NCBI GenBank assembly: GCA_018971925.1
Contig: JAGWZT010000171.1
Span: 1 to 5,311, forward strand
DNA length: 5,311 bases
DNA from: Lysobacteraceae bacterium
GTDB lineage: Bacteria; Pseudomonadota; Gammaproteobacteria; Xanthomonadales; Rhodanobacteraceae
Direction of reading: 5' to 3'
The notes under the pieces were generated by a model that saw only the letters and a list, made by a program, of their open reading frames with translations, did no database searches and was not told the origin of the DNA. Below are positions 5,311-5,311 of the stretch, piece by piece. The translations under genes and the position numbers were made by a program. Each line of letters opens with the position of its first letter. The first letter of the stretch is position 1.

Positions 5311-5311
5311 T

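Noticed and set aside
1..5311. CRISPR arrays, tRNA/rRNA genes, insertion sequences
   Set aside because: No spaced direct repeats, no tRNA or rRNA-like stretches, and no transposase or terminal repeats were seen on either strand.

Overview
The window is a GC-rich chromosomal segment from a proteobacterium, most likely a gammaproteobacterium of the Xanthomonadales (Rhodanobacteraceae/Xanthomonadaceae type). Two things point there. The two ends carry trpA and accD, which in Xanthomonadales and many betaproteobacteria are close neighbours in a trpF-trpB-trpA-accD-folC type cluster. The C-terminal part of AccD also reads much more like remembered xanthomonad AccD proteins than betaproteobacterial ones. 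This placement is inferred from memory of these families, not from a search.

Layout, all genes on the + strand. Positions 1-735 hold the 3' part of trpA (tryptophan synthase alpha; about 26 N-terminal residues lie outside the window). Positions 736-873 are a regulatory region with a perfect FNR/DNR-type palindrome, a second near-consensus copy upstream, a matching -10 element and a strong ribosome binding site. Positions 874-4100 are a tightly packed four-gene operon: a CuA-bearing oxidase subunit II-like protein (norS-like), a heme-copper oxidase subunit I-like protein (norY-like), a SenC/Sco1-type copper chaperone, and a polytopic membrane protein with CtaG-like motifs. Positions 4101-4332 are an intergenic gap with a weak promoter candidate. 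Positions 4333-5196 are accD (acetyl-CoA carboxylase carboxyltransferase beta), read from a GTG start. Positions 5197-5311 hold a strong GC-rich stem-loop at the very edge of the window.

The central operon is the exciting part. A standard annotation would call it cytochrome c oxidase subunits II and I. However, the catalytic subunit has Asn248 where oxygen reductases carry the Tyr that is cross-linked to the CuB histidine (His244 + 4), while all six metal-ligand histidines are kept. The four-gene order small subunit - large subunit - senC - membrane orf matches the norSY-senC-orf1 clusters described in ammonia-oxidising bacteria, where the enzyme is called sNOR, a heme-copper nitric oxide reductase related to oxygen reductases rather than to cNOR/qNOR. 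A TTGAT-N4-ATCAA box centred about 41 bases upstream of a plausible transcription start fits control by low oxygen or nitric oxide.

How the parts would work together (inference): an FNR/DNR-family regulator switches the operon on under oxygen limitation or NO. NorS takes electrons from a periplasmic cytochrome c through CuA and passes them to NorY, which reduces NO at its heme-CuB site. SenC would help load copper into CuA, and the CtaG-like orf1 could serve CuB. The operon appears to lie between two housekeeping genes, as if inserted there.
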